Positions 50,687 to 60,896 of a DNA stretch of 64,000 nt are shown here, in pieces (the stretch's first letter is position 1; each line of letters begins with the position of its first letter). The notes below the pieces were generated by a model. That model saw only the letters and a program-made list of their open reading frames with translations. It did no database searches and was not told the origin of the DNA. The stretch covers positions 620,001 through 684,000 of the forward strand of contig NC_008319.1 of NCBI RefSeq assembly GCF_000014585.1, read 5' to 3'. Origin of the DNA: Synechococcus sp. CC9311 (GTDB lineage Bacteria > Cyanobacteriota > Cyanobacteriia > PCC-6307 > Cyanobiaceae). The translations under genes were made by a program, and so were the position numbers.

Positions 50687-51604
50687 ATGTCCGCTGATAA
50701 AGCACCCTCAACCCACTTTCAGGACATCATCAGCACGCTGAATCGCTTTTGGGGTGAACAGGGCTGTGTGTTGTTGCAGCCCTATGACACTGAAAAGGGT
50801 GCTGGAACCATGAGCCCTCATACGGTGCTTCGGGCGATAGGACCTGAGCCGTGGGCTGTTGCTTATCCAGAACCTTGCCGTCGCCCCACCGATGGTCGTT
50901 ATGGCGATAACCCCAATCGGGCGCAGCACTACTTTCAGTACCAAGTGCTGATTAAGCCCTCTCCCGATGGCATTCAGGAAACTTATCTTGCATCCCTTGC
51001 GGCCTTAGGAATTTGCGCTGCGGATCATGACATTCGTTTTGTGGAGGACAACTGGGAGTCCCCAACGCTTGGTGCCTGGGGTGTGGGTTGGGAGGTGTGG
51101 TTGGACGGCATGGAGGTCACCCAGTTCACCTACTTCCAGCAATGTGGCGGTATCGACTGCAAGCCCGTCTCAATTGAGATCACTTATGGCTTAGAGCGCT
51201 TAGCGATGTACCTACAGGATGTGGAAAGCATCTGGGATTTGAGCTGGAACGAAGAACGTAGCTATGGGGATATTTGGCTCCCCTTCGAGAAGGGCCAATG
51301 TCAATTTAATTTTGAAGCATCCAATCCTGATCGACTTAAACAGCTCTTTGCTATTTATGAGGCAGAAGCCGCTGATCTGATTGAACAAAACTTGCCAGCG
51401 CCTGCTCTCGACTTTGTCCTGAAGTGTAGTCATACGTTCAATCTGTTGGAAGCTCGTGGCGTAATTTCGGTGACAGAACGTACCGCTACGATTGGACGGA
51501 TTCGTAATCTTGCGCGAAAAGTGGCTGAGGCTTGGCTGGCAGAACGGGAGGCTCTGGGATTCCCTTTGCTGCAGCCAATAGCGGCCGCGGCGGGGGATCA
51601 TTGA
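50687..51604 (+). CDS. glyQ: Glycyl-tRNA synthetase alpha subunit
   Basis: A 305-residue class II synthetase subunit. Recognisable blocks: [20 protein letters not shown], the [17 protein letters not shown] region, [17 protein letters not shown], and [15 protein letters not shown] (motif 3 with Arg). It joins glycine to ATP and works as an alpha2-beta2 complex with GlyS, which is not in the window. Probably followed by its own terminator. Confidence 0.96.
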   Translation: MSADKAPSTHFQDIISTLNRFWGEQGCVLLQPYDTEKGAGTMSPHTVLRAIGPEPWAVAYPEPCRRPTDGRYGDNPNRAQHYFQYQVLIKPSPDGIQETYLASLAALGICAADHDIRFVEDNWESPTLGAWGVGWEVWLDGMEVTQFTYFQQCGGIDCKPVSIEITYGLERLAMYLQDVESIWDLSWNEERSYGDIWLPFEKGQCQFNFEASNPDRLKQLFAIYEAEAADLIEQNLPAPALDFVLKCSHTFNLLEARGVISVTERTATIGRIRNLARKVAEAWLAEREALGFPLLQPIAAAAGDH

Positions 51605-51614
51605 CCTTGCTGTG

Positions 51615-51661
51615 CATGCATCAATCAAGCAGTATTGATTCATGATTTGAGATTATTTTTA
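51615..51661 (+). terminator. Probable terminator of glyQ
   Basis: CATGCATCAAT pairs with ATTGATTCATG (one mismatch) around an 8-base loop; seven bases on comes an AT-rich stretch ending in TTTTT. About ten bases after the stop. Confidence 0.5.
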
Positions 51662-51830
51662 AAATCCTATCTGTTGAATTGATTGAGTTGATACACATCT
51701 GTCAGTGATTGTTTTTCAACTCGCTCTGACCTGATGACAGTGAACTTGCTGAAAGAATGCACTTGAGGGCATCGCTACTCTCCTTTGTCTTTTAGGGGAA
51801 TGCTTTAACCAGCTTGATGGCTCAGCGTTG

Positions 51831-53771
51831 ATGAACGTTGCTCTTTGGCTGGTTCTATTGATGCTTGCCACTCAGCTCGGGGCGGCCTTTTCCCAGGGGA
51901 TTCATCACTGGATTGTGGTGTTGCTTGGTCTTGCTGCGGCTGTTCTAGTGATCTGCCACCGGTATGCGCTTCCAGGCTGGAAGCTGATTCTTTTTGTTGT
52001 CGTGCTGTGTGGCTTGTTTCTGCGCTCGTCTACGGGGCAAGAGGCCATACCCCCTACATCACTGGATCCGCTTCAGCTTGTGCCAAGCGGCTCCGATCAG
52101 AAGCCGCTGGTGATTGAGGGACGTGCCCTCGCTGATGCACATGTGCGTAGAGGGCGCTGCCAAGCCCTGCTGCAGGTGAATCATCTTGGTGGCAAGGTTC
52201 GCGATGGACGCACCGAACTGGTAGCGGACCCCTGCTTTCAGATGTTGCGCAAAGGCTCGTTGCTAAGGGCTCAGGGTCAGCTCGTGACTCCTGCAGTCGC
52301 AACCCATCCCCTGCTTCCCAATCCGGCTAAACGTTTGGCGGCTCGCGGATGTTGGACCCAATTCCGTACCAAGCAAGTGGAGCTGATTCATCAAGCACAC
52401 ACTCCTCTGGCTGATGCGCGTCGTCAGATCGCTGCTCGATTTCAAGATTCAGCAGGAGAGCATTCAGGTGGACTACTGGCGGCGTTGGTGCTTGGGGGTG
52501 CCCAAGTTGAGCTCAATTCGGAGCTCCGAGAGGCCTTTCGTGTGGCGGGTTTATCCCATGTATTAGCAGCATCTGGATTTCACCTTTCGGTGTTGTTGGG
52601 AACCACGCTTGCACTGACGCGCAGGGTTGACATGCTCTTGCGATTGGCGGCTGGAGTGGGCGCCATGGCTGTTTTCCTTGCACTGGCGGGTGTGCAGCCA
52701 TCGGTTGTTCGCGCTGTGTTGATGGGAGCTACCTCTCTCCTGATCCGAGAACGGGGCTCTCGAGCTCAACCCTTGGGCGTGTTGCTCACCACATTGGTTT
52801 TGATGCTGTTGGTGCACCCTTCCTGGGCAAGTTCTATTGGTTTTCAGCTCAGTGCCTCTGCGACAGCTGGTTTAGTGCTCAGTTCGCAGCCACTAGAGCA
52901 GTGGCTCCTCCAGTTGTGTCCTCAGCGTTGGATGCGAGTTATGGCCCCTGCCTTATCGGTGCCAGTGGCGGCGCTGCTCTGGACCCTTCCTCTGCAAATC
53001 CTGCATTTCGGATCTGTGCCTTTGTATGCGCTGGTTAGCAACCTGATCGCTGCACCATTGCTGGCACCGCTCACCCTTTCGGCCATGACCCTGGCGCTGT
53101 TGACCTTGCTGCTGCCAACTGCGATTACTGCGCTGGTGATGCCGGTGTTGGTTGCGCCGGTGCAGCAGTTGGCGTTGTTGTTGATCGCTTTGGTGCATTG
53201 GATCAGTTCTTGGCCCCATGCCCAGATGCTCACGGGACATCCGCAGCCTTGGGTGGTGCTGGTCGTTGTGCTGGCGCTTCTTCCTTGGGCCTTGCCGTCT
53301 CTGCATCGTTGGCGATGGAGAGCTTTCCCTCTTTTGCTCTGCGCCACGCTGGTGCAAGCCAGTGTTCAGCTCAGCGATGAGCTTGTCATGGTGCGGCAGT
53401 GGGGGAGACAGTGGCTACTGGCCCGTCACCAGGGGCGGGCTGCTCTGATAAGCAGTCACGGGGATTTGCTCAGTTGCCAGTTGGCTCAGCAACTTGGGCA
53501 TGGTTATGGACACCCTCGCTTGGACTGGGTGGTGGTGATGGATCCAGTGGCGAGTGATCACAGCCGTTGTTGGACTGAATTAGCGCATACCGTTAGGGCT
53601 GAGCATCAGGGGCAGCCTCCTTTGCTGCCAGGTCAACGTCTTCAAAGCCCTGGTTTGATGCTTCGCCCACTTGGAGGCCAAGATCGGCGTTGGTATTTGC
53701 GCGTGAGTGGTCAATCCCATCGCCTCAGGCAATCAAGCGGTGGAGCCTTAAGATGGGATAACGCTGGATAA
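51831..53771 (+). CDS. comEC: ComEC/Rec2 DNA uptake channel
   Basis: A 646-residue membrane protein. The competence domain is clear: an N-terminal membrane pair, an OB-fold region (DAHVRRGRCQALLQVNHLGG), and the core SHVLAASGFHLSVLLG within a row of ten or so helices. The C-terminal metallo-beta-lactamase part appears shortened: GQRLQ and LRPLGG follow HGDLL without a full HxHxDH motif. ComEC carries single-stranded DNA across the inner membrane during transformation. With type IV pili encoded in the same window, natural competence is plausible. Confidence 0.9.
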   Translation: MNVALWLVLLMLATQLGAAFSQGIHHWIVVLLGLAAAVLVICHRYALPGWKLILFVVVLCGLFLRSSTGQEAIPPTSLDPLQLVPSGSDQKPLVIEGRALADAHVRRGRCQALLQVNHLGGKVRDGRTELVADPCFQMLRKGSLLRAQGQLVTPAVATHPLLPNPAKRLAARGCWTQFRTKQVELIHQAHTPLADARRQIAARFQDSAGEHSGGLLAALVLGGAQVELNSELREAFRVAGLSHVLAASGFHLSVLLGTTLALTRRVDMLLRLAAGVGAMAVFLALAGVQPSVVRAVLMGATSLLIRERGSRAQPLGVLLTTLVLMLLVHPSWASSIGFQLSASATAGLVLSSQPLEQWLLQLCPQRWMRVMAPALSVPVAALLWTLPLQILHFGSVPLYALVSNLIAAPLLAPLTLSAMTLALLTLLLPTAITALVMPVLVAPVQQLALLLIALVHWISSWPHAQMLTGHPQPWVVLVVVLALLPWALPSLHRWRWRAFPLLLCATLVQASVQLSDELVMVRQWGRQWLLARHQGRAALISSHGDLLSCQLAQQLGHGYGHPRLDWVVVMDPVASDHSRCWTELAHTVRAEHQGQPPLLPGQRLQSPGLMLRPLGGQDRRWYLRVSGQSHRLRQSSGGALRWDNAG

Positions 53772-53777
53772 GCGTTT

Positions 53778-53864
53778 GGAGAGGTGGCAGAGCCCGGTTG
53801 AATGCGCACGACTCGAAATCGTGTAGGGGTAACACCCTCGTGGGTTCGAATCCCACCCTCTCCG
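53778..53864 (+). tRNA. tRNA-Ser(CGA)
   Basis: An 87-base tRNA. Acceptor GGAGAGG pairs with CCTCTCC, followed by discriminator G. The anticodon stem CACGA/TCGTG encloses CTCGAAA, anticodon CGA. A long variable arm (TAGGGGTAACACCCT) marks tRNA-Ser, and GGGTTCGAATCCC is the T arm. The CCA end is not encoded. It starts 7 bases after comEC and is followed by T-rich sequence and an accessory patch. Confidence 0.97.
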
Positions 53865-54245
53865 TTTTAAGTAGGTCTTGAAAAGTCTTCTGATGTCCCC
53901 AACCCGTTGTGGTTAGGCACTTTTTGAGTGCTTGGTGGTCCTTGGTGTGCTTGCAAACACCAGGGTGTCCAGTAAAAGTGTTTGGTGACTCCTGAAATGT
54001 CTCTCACTGACTGAGAAGTTCGTGCTCAGACTTCAGGCAACAAAAGACAGAAAAAGAGATGTGGTGAATTGTTGTATGTCGTCGTCGGACCCGATAAGCA
54101 GAGGTGTGGAACGTCGTTTATCGGCATCACTCGACTCCCTTCTAAAAGTCCCAAAAACTGGGGCGATTGGGTTGAGGTTTGAATCTCCCCTGGCGTCTGG
54201 GATGGTCAGGGTAATGATGCAGACCTTGATTGATGACCTTAAATA
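53865..54245. other. Region after tRNA-Ser without a firm gene
   Basis: Contains GTGCTTGGTGGTCCTTGGTG and nearby CACCAGGGTGTCC, imperfectly self-complementary. A plus-strand frame from ATG 54076 (SSSDPISRGVERRLSASLDS...) runs into the opposite-strand ribbon-helix-helix gene and could be a remnant. No integrase and no second copy of the tRNA 3' end are visible. Confidence 0.4.
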
Positions 54246-54425
54246 TTACTTGCTAATAGAGCGGTTATCCACAATTTTAATCATATGTGCTTCCTTGTCA
54301 TTGCAATAATCTTCCACACATTTGCGAATAGTGTCGCCTAGTTTTAGGTTTTCAGTGTAACAAAGTAATTTTAATCGTTGATATGACTCGTCTGGTAAAT
54401 CGACGGAGATACGCTTGCTCGCCAT
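54246..54425 (-). CDS. Ribbon-helix-helix (CopG/Arc-type) protein
   Basis: A 59-residue protein. The N-terminus ASKRISVDLPDESYQRLKLL has the beta strand and first helix of ribbon-helix-helix DNA-binding proteins, followed by NLKLGDTIRKCVEDYC, the second helix. The last 15 residues are a short tail. Such proteins serve as antitoxins, plasmid copy regulators or small repressors. No toxin frame is visible next to it. It starts 315 bases from the divergent unknown gene at 54741, which it may control. Confidence 0.7.
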   Translation of the reverse strand: MASKRISVDLPDESYQRLKLLCYTENLKLGDTIRKCVEDYCNDKEAHMIKIVDNRSISK

Positions 54426-54740
54426 GGAAATGCCGAATCAAGGCGGCCGTAAAAACATTCCTCACTGTAATGTGAAGAGGGACATAAAAGTGGGGAATCC
54501 TGTCAGATCCTTGAACCCTCACAAATAAAGGGGTATGCGTTTGTGCATGCAGCCGAGCACAGTATCTGTCTTGCCAGCCGTTAGGGCTTAATAGGGCGAT
54601 TGAGGGATAGTTGTTTGAGCGGATTTACATGAAAGTTCATGAGCTGAAATTGGCGCTACTAGCTTGATAAGATCTGGATACACAAATGTTCGTCTTTGCT
54701 CGAAAGATCCAGCAAAGTCTCAAGGACTTCTTTTTTTTTT
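54426..54740. other. Divergent promoter region ending in a T10 tract
   Basis: A gene-free stretch between the ribbon-helix-helix gene and the gene at 54741. Its right end is TTC followed by ten T immediately before ATG. No ribosome site is visible there. Confidence 0.5.
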
Positions 54741-55400
54741 ATGTCCGTTGAGTACCGAAAAAGCCAAATAAAAGAACTTGGCATCGGTGCTTTCTATTGC
54801 GTGGATTATCAAGACCTTACTGAAATGCGCTGGGTCCGTAACTCTTTCCAAACTTGGGAAGATGTCATCGCAATCATGGAGTCACTCCCGTATGGTTGTG
54901 ACCACGAAGGAGAGCAGGTTCCTCTCTTTGACAATTTTCGAATCACTCCCGAATCCTACCTTTCTGAGCTCGGTCAGAAGTATGACGAGACAGAAGAAAA
55001 GTATGTGAATGATTCCACCACGAATCGTCAGTACATACTTGACGAGAGATACGAAAATCTTGCTGAGAAGATCACTGGTCAGCAGTCACTTGCTCGCAAG
55101 ATCAAAGAACCTCTGGACGAATATGAGTCACGCATTCGTGAGCACACAGAGGAGGAGGAAAGCAAATGGTTGCTCCCTTCCGAAGAGAGCAACACTCCTT
55201 ACCAGAATCTCCAAAAGAAACTTGTAAAGGATTATCGAGCAAGCAATCCAGCACCCAGTCCATTCCTCCAGGGAAATGGAACCTTCCGTGAGGAAATGGA
55301 TGGTGCTGAGAGACTGAAGAAGCAGCTGTTAGAAGCACAATTCCTTGAGCTTGAACCACTCCCACGCACTCTCGAGTGCCTGGTTGATGATTGGTCTTAG
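54741..55400 (+). CDS. Unknown charged protein
   Basis: A 219-residue, mostly helical and strongly charged protein. It has a Trp/Tyr-rich N-terminal third (GIGAFYCVDYQDL, WVRNSFQTWEDV) and a Glu/Lys-rich remainder (RIREHTEEEESKWLL). ATG 54741 follows ten T; the frame is open for 15 codons upstream, so the true start is uncertain. No family recognised. Its setting beside a small DNA-binding protein and a tRNA suggests acquired DNA. Confidence 0.6.
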   Translation: MSVEYRKSQIKELGIGAFYCVDYQDLTEMRWVRNSFQTWEDVIAIMESLPYGCDHEGEQVPLFDNFRITPESYLSELGQKYDETEEKYVNDSTTNRQYILDERYENLAEKITGQQSLARKIKEPLDEYESRIREHTEEEESKWLLPSEESNTPYQNLQKKLVKDYRASNPAPSPFLQGNGTFREEMDGAERLKKQLLEAQFLELEPLPRTLECLVDDWS

Positions 55401-55607
55401 GGGGGCTGGAGAGCCCTCTGAAGCAACTCACCCCCTTACGAGGAAACAGGGGTTTCGGGACACCCTTCTGCTGCCAGGTTTAGTAAGCAGGTATTGGCCC
55501 TGCACCTTATGGGAGATGGATGGTTGATGAGCTCTGAAAGCCGCTGAACCCTTCAGTTTCAGAGGGATGAGAAAGTATGGGCAAAGGGCTTAAGGGCTTT
55601 TGTTGAT

Positions 55608-56000
55608 ATGGCTCGACCATTTAAGGGTTTGTATTTGAGATTGACAGGAGCCCCTCTTTTCTTCTCGTTTGTCACCTATACCCCTCAGTCAAAGGAGCAA
55701 ATGATTGCTTGTGGTGACCTTCTTCAAGGAGAAGAGTTCTTGAGTCAGGTTGTTTGTGATTTCCTATTGTTTGTCTCAGAAGGCATTCTTGGCCGATCTT
55801 TAACGCCTGATTTCCCAATTTCTTACGATGATGTCATTATTGTTTGCTCTCGTCAGCGTGGAGATGGTGTTCAGCATGAATACCTGATTCAGATTATCGA
55901 TCGCAGTTGGACCCATGAAGGTCAGCTGCTACTTCTCAGTGACTTGGCTCTGGTTTTGTCGAATCCGCTTTGGGATGGCGCAATGTTAAGGCGTGATTGA
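55608..56000 (+). CDS. Unknown protein
   Basis: A 130-residue protein starting MARPFKGLYLRLTGAPLFFS, with hydrophobic segments (LSQVVCDFLLFVSEGILG, LLLLSDLALVLSN) that look like a compact soluble fold rather than membrane helices. No family recognised. About 200 bases downstream of the previous unknown gene. Confidence 0.55.
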   Translation: MARPFKGLYLRLTGAPLFFSFVTYTPQSKEQMIACGDLLQGEEFLSQVVCDFLLFVSEGILGRSLTPDFPISYDDVIIVCSRQRGDGVQHEYLIQIIDRSWTHEGQLLLLSDLALVLSNPLWDGAMLRRD

Positions 56001-56208
56001 TGGCTATGAATTGCGGATAGCAGGGTGTTTTATGCCAGTAGTTCTTATGGGATTTAGTTTTTATCTGATAGAAATAATTGCATAAAATAAAAGCATCAAT
56101 GCGGTGAATCCTCCAAGCCAGTATTTTGCGACGATGAGCAGGTGCTTTTTCAAATTGATTGCTTGTGTGGGCTGTTTAAAATGTTTGTTTGGTAAGTTTT
56201 TCGACCGA

Positions 56209-56466
56209 CTAAGAATGAAACAAGAGAACTAGCCCCTGGCTGACTTGATGGAATTCACGCTCTTCCCGGCTTAAATCCAGCCCAATCTCTAAACCTTCCT
56301 TTAAAGCGATTTCAAATGGTGGCGTGGAAGGCGGAGACGCGTCGATCGATAACGCTGCGATTCCAATCGCAGTGGCATGCCACCGAAAGCGACCTGTTTC
56401 TCCGATCGTTGGCTCTTGGAGAGCTTCCTCGAGAAGGGCGCTGATGGACGTGTCGGTGGAAGTCAT
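56209..56466 (-). CDS. Small protein of unknown function
   Basis: An 85-residue protein (SISALLEEALQEPTIGETGR ... LEIGLDLSREEREFHQVSQG). The composition is protein-like and balanced, and it lies alone before the divergent sugar transferase. No family recognised by name. Confidence 0.6.
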   Translation of the reverse strand: MTSTDTSISALLEEALQEPTIGETGRFRWHATAIGIAALSIDASPPSTPPFEIALKEGLEIGLDLSREEREFHQVSQGLVLLFHS

Positions 56467-56680
56467 GCCCCAGCTTCGGAATTCTTGCTCTTGGCCGCAA
56501 TTGGCTGAGAGACTTCTTGACCTGTTTCTGTCAGCAAATGCTGTTATCTGCTGATCCGGCGGCTGCGCGCACGCGGGCCGAGCTCAGCAGTTCGTGCTGT
56601 GCCGTTGCGGTGACTGGCCCTTTTACTCTTTTGGTTGTGCCCTGTTGCGGTTCAGTAGATTGAGACTCAAGGGACACTGG

Positions 56681-57439
56681 ATGCATGTCAGTCTGCGTCG
56701 GACGTCATTTCAGGCTGGTGGATCCACTCTGAGACGGCGCGCGACGAAGCGGCATCTCGAGTTGTTGTCAGCTCCTCCCTCGGTGCTCACGTCAGTGGCA
56801 TTGGTACGAAAGCAAAGCCGGTTGGGACGCTCGCTGAAGCGAAGCGGTGATATTGCCTTCTCCTTGCTGGCCTTAGGCCTTGGATCGCCTGCTTTTCTCT
56901 TAATTGCCGCCTTGGTGAGCCTGAGTTCGCCCGGCCCCGTGTTCTATGTCCAGAAACGGGTTGGTCGTCGATATCGTCATTTTGGTTGCATCAAATTCCG
57001 CACGATGCGCGCAGATGCCGACGCTGTTCTGCAGCGCGTGTTGGCTGAGTCACCTGAAATGCGTGCTGAGTTTGAGCGTGATTTCAAGCTCCGTCAGGAC
57101 CCTCGCATTACCCCGATTGGCCGTTTTTTAAGGCGTTCGAGCCTCGATGAACTCCCTCAGTTCCTGAACGTCCTCCTTGGTGAGATGAGCGTTGTAGGAC
57201 CACGTCCCATCGTGGATAAGGAAATCGAGCGCTATGGCCCCTTCATGGATGAGGTTTTGGCCGTTCGGCCTGGTTTAACCGGGTTGTGGCAGGTGAGTGG
57301 TCGCAACAATCTCAGCTATCCCAAACGGGTGAGGCTGGATTTGGCTTATTCGCGAGGTCGCTCTTTCCTTCTCGATTTGGCGATCATCCTGCGTACTTTT
57401 GGAGTGCTACTCCTGCCCATGGATCGTGGTGCCTACTGA
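56681..57439 (+). CDS. Undecaprenyl-phosphate sugar phosphotransferase
   Basis: A 252-residue bacterial sugar transferase (WbaP/WecA-unrelated PglC-like family). After a membrane helix (LLALGLGSPAFLLIAALVSL) come the hallmark blocks KFRTMRADAD, SLDELPQFLNVLLGEMSVVG, PRPIVDKE and PGLTGLWQVSGRNN. It moves a hexose phosphate onto the lipid carrier, the first step of exopolysaccharide or O-antigen assembly. ATG 56681 is preferred over one 29 codons upstream. No other polysaccharide genes are adjacent. Confidence 0.92.
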   Translation: MHVSLRRTSFQAGGSTLRRRATKRHLELLSAPPSVLTSVALVRKQSRLGRSLKRSGDIAFSLLALGLGSPAFLLIAALVSLSSPGPVFYVQKRVGRRYRHFGCIKFRTMRADADAVLQRVLAESPEMRAEFERDFKLRQDPRITPIGRFLRRSSLDELPQFLNVLLGEMSVVGPRPIVDKEIERYGPFMDEVLAVRPGLTGLWQVSGRNNLSYPKRVRLDLAYSRGRSFLLDLAIILRTFGVLLLPMDRGAY

Positions 57440-58407
57440 ACGAACGAGCACCCAGCGGCAACTAGCAACCAAGCACCTTCCAGCCTGAGGCCAAGGTTCA
57501 ACATTTTGCGCACACCTGAGGCCGTCGCCTTCCCGGATTGGCGGGAAAGCAGCGGTTTGTTGATCCAAGTGTTGCCGTAGCGATTGAACCCACCCATTTG
57601 CACATCGGCGCAGTGGGCAAAAATTGATTCTGAAAGTCCTGCATTTGGAGAGGGATCTGGTGTCCCATCCGCTGCGGCGGCAAGCACGGTTGTTCGCCAT
57701 TGGGTCCAGCTCAAGCTCACGAGTGGAAGCGTGATCAGGACCAATCTGCAGGGCAGCCAGGTCAGAAGATCGTCGAGCCGCGCTCCAGCAGTACCGAGCC
57801 AGCGCAGTCGTCCATGCTTGTAACCAAGCATCGAATCGAGGGTGCTGCTTGCTTTGAACGCCCATGCCAAGGCCAGGGGGCCTGGACCTTGGCTGAATCC
57901 CGCTTTCCAAAGGCCGGCTCCGATTAGCATCCAAAACAAGGGGGCAAACAGCCCATCCACTGCGTTTTCACTGGCTGTTTCTGCGCTGGCTCTGAGGATG
58001 TCGTCTTGATCCAATTGGCTCACATCCCTGCCCACAATCCAACTCAGGCAATCCCTTGCAGATGGGAGATCGGGCAGGGCCTGAATGACGGCCAGCACGC
58101 TGTCGCGAAGGCTGCGTGCTGCGAGGGCGCTCGCTAAGCCAATTACGACTAAAAGTACCGCCAACGGATGGGGCAACGGAGACTGCGGCAAAATCAGCCG
58201 CTCGAGCAGCCAGCCCGTTCCGCCGCTGCCCAACACCAAAACGAGTGTGATCAGGCCACCACCTGCCCGCAATCGAAAGGGCAGGTCTCCTGCCCAGGCT
58301 TCGATCCAGTGTCGGAGTCCAGTGATAACGCGACCCATGGCCACCACTGGATGGGGGCACCAGCGGGGATCGCCGACCAGCAGGTCAAGGCCTGCGGCGG
58401 CGATCAC
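57433..58407 (-). CDS. cobD: Cobalamin biosynthesis protein CobD/CbiB
   Basis: A 324-residue membrane protein that attaches aminopropanol to cobyric acid. Blocks LVGDPRWCPHPVVAMGRVI near the N-terminus and ASAETASENAVDGLFAPLFW in the middle are diagnostic. The 3' end overlaps the sugar transferase gene by seven bases, tail to tail. It follows ilvC by 17 bases on the same strand. Confidence 0.93.
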   Translation of the reverse strand: MIAAAGLDLLVGDPRWCPHPVVAMGRVITGLRHWIEAWAGDLPFRLRAGGGLITLVLVLGSGGTGWLLERLILPQSPLPHPLAVLLVVIGLASALAARSLRDSVLAVIQALPDLPSARDCLSWIVGRDVSQLDQDDILRASAETASENAVDGLFAPLFWMLIGAGLWKAGFSQGPGPLALAWAFKASSTLDSMLGYKHGRLRWLGTAGARLDDLLTWLPCRLVLITLPLVSLSWTQWRTTVLAAAADGTPDPSPNAGLSESIFAHCADVQMGGFNRYGNTWINKPLLSRQSGKATASGVRKMLNLGLRLEGAWLLVAAGCSFVQ

Positions 58408-58424
58408 CAGCAGAACGGGATCGC

Positions 58425-59453
<1,029 letters not shown>

Positions 59454-59476
59454 TTACGGATGGGCCGGATTGACCC

Positions 59477-60079
59477 TCAAGCTTCGTTGGGGTGGGAAAT
59501 CACCCGATCGATCAAGCCGTAATCCTTGGCTTCTGCCGCACTCAAGAAATAATCCCGGTCGGTGTCCTTCTCGATTTTTTCAAAACTCTGCCCCGTCATG
59601 TCGGCCATCGAGCGGTTAAGCATTTCCTTCATCCGCAGGATTTCCCTGGCTTCGATTTCGATATCGCTCGCCTGCCGTTGCGCCGTACCTCCGAGAGGCT
59701 GGTGAATCATGATTCGGCTGTGGGGAAGAGCCAAGCGCTTGCCTTTCGTGCCTGCCGTCAACAAGAAGGCACCCATCGATGCAGCTAGTCCTACGCAGAT
59801 CGTGACAACGTCACTCTTCACGTACTGCATGGTGTCGTAGATCGCTAAACCAGCGGTTACGGATCCACCTGGGGAATTGATATACAGGTAGATGGGCTTG
59901 CTGCTGTCTTCGGAATCGAGATACAGCATCTGGGCGACGAGGCTGTTAGCAACTCCGTCATTCACGTCTTGGCCAAGGAACAAAATCCTCTCGACTCCAA
60001 GGCGGGTGTAGATATCGACCCAGCGCTCCATTTGGCTGCCGGGGAGGCGATAGGGAACGCTGGGGGTACCGATCGGCAT
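59477..60079 (-). CDS. clpP: ATP-dependent Clp protease proteolytic subunit
   Basis: A 200-residue serine protease with an intact triad: Ser in GLAASMGAF, His in [10 protein letters not shown] and Asp in KDTDRDYF. It follows the clpR gene by 112 bases. In cyanobacteria ClpR and ClpP3 are encoded together and form a mixed ring served by ClpC, so this is most likely ClpP3. Confidence 0.94.
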   Translation of the reverse strand: MPIGTPSVPYRLPGSQMERWVDIYTRLGVERILFLGQDVNDGVANSLVAQMLYLDSEDSSKPIYLYINSPGGSVTAGLAIYDTMQYVKSDVVTICVGLAASMGAFLLTAGTKGKRLALPHSRIMIHQPLGGTAQRQASDIEIEAREILRMKEMLNRSMADMTGQSFEKIEKDTDRDYFLSAAEAKDYGLIDRVISHPNEA

Positions 60080-60191
60080 GGGTCTTCAGATGGGTTGAAG
60101 GAGATAAAAAATGGTCTGGTTAAACACCCACGGCTGGTTCAAGAGCTTTGGTGTTTTCAACTACAAGCGCAGTTGGTATGTGGATGCGTGA

Positions 60192-60857
60192 TTAGCCCAC
60201 TGCAGCCGGCAGGTCCTTGCGACTATCCAAGACCCGATCAATCAGGCCGTAGGTCACCGCTTCTTGAGGGGTGAGATAACTCATCCTGTCTGAATCAGCA
60301 GAGAGTTCTTCCACGCTGCGACCGGTGTTGGTCGAGAGGATTTCGAGCATGGCCCGCTTGTTGTGCAGCACCTCTTTGGCGCGGATCTGAATGTCTGTGG
60401 CTTGGCCGCGCGCTCCGCTGCGGGGTTGATGCAACACGATGGAGGCATGGGGTAGGGCCGCTCTTTGACCCTTGGTGCCAGCGGAAAGAATCACGGCAGC
60501 TGTTCCCATCGCCTGCCCAATGCAAATCGTGTGGACAGGTGGCTTCACGTAGCGAAGCGTGTCGCAGATGGCAAAGGCTTCTGTCTCGAAGCCAATCGAC
60601 TCTCCCGAATACCAACTCGTACCCGTTGAGTTGATATAGAAGTAAATCGGTTTGTCTGGGTTGTCGAACTCCAAAAAGAGGAGCTGGGCAATGATCAGTT
60701 CAGTTACGTCAAGGCCCATCTGACGCTTGGCATCTCCGTCTGAAAACAGCGGCAGGCCCAGATACACGATCCGCTCTTTGAGCATCAAAGAGGGAAGGTC
60801 AGGTGGGGGTGTGCGCATCACGCCTGAGTCGCCGTAATAAGGCGCTGATGTGGTCAT
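60192..60857 (-). CDS. clpR: Inactive Clp protease subunit ClpR
   Basis: A 221-residue ClpP paralogue. Where active ClpP has GLAASMGAF this has GQAMGTAAV, so the nucleophilic Ser is missing; the His position (IVLHQPRSGARG) is kept. Loss of the Ser with retention of the fold defines ClpR. ATG 60857 is chosen because MTTSAPYYGDSG fits the family; one four codons earlier is possible. Upstream of clpP on the same strand. Confidence 0.93.
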   Translation of the reverse strand: MTTSAPYYGDSGVMRTPPPDLPSLMLKERIVYLGLPLFSDGDAKRQMGLDVTELIIAQLLFLEFDNPDKPIYFYINSTGTSWYSGESIGFETEAFAICDTLRYVKPPVHTICIGQAMGTAAVILSAGTKGQRAALPHASIVLHQPRSGARGQATDIQIRAKEVLHNKRAMLEILSTNTGRSVEELSADSDRMSYLTPQEAVTYGLIDRVLDSRKDLPAAVG

Positions 60858-60896
60858 TCCGCTAAGCATCCCTGTCGTAGAGCGAGCCTAGCGGGG

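Noticed and set aside
53865-54245. Integrase or attachment site after tRNA-Ser
   Set aside because: No integrase frame or direct repeat of the tRNA 3' end could be found in the window.
54076-54309. Plus-strand frame starting SSSDPISRGVERR
   Set aside because: Overlaps the better supported ribbon-helix-helix gene; might be a relic, but there is no start signal or family to support it.
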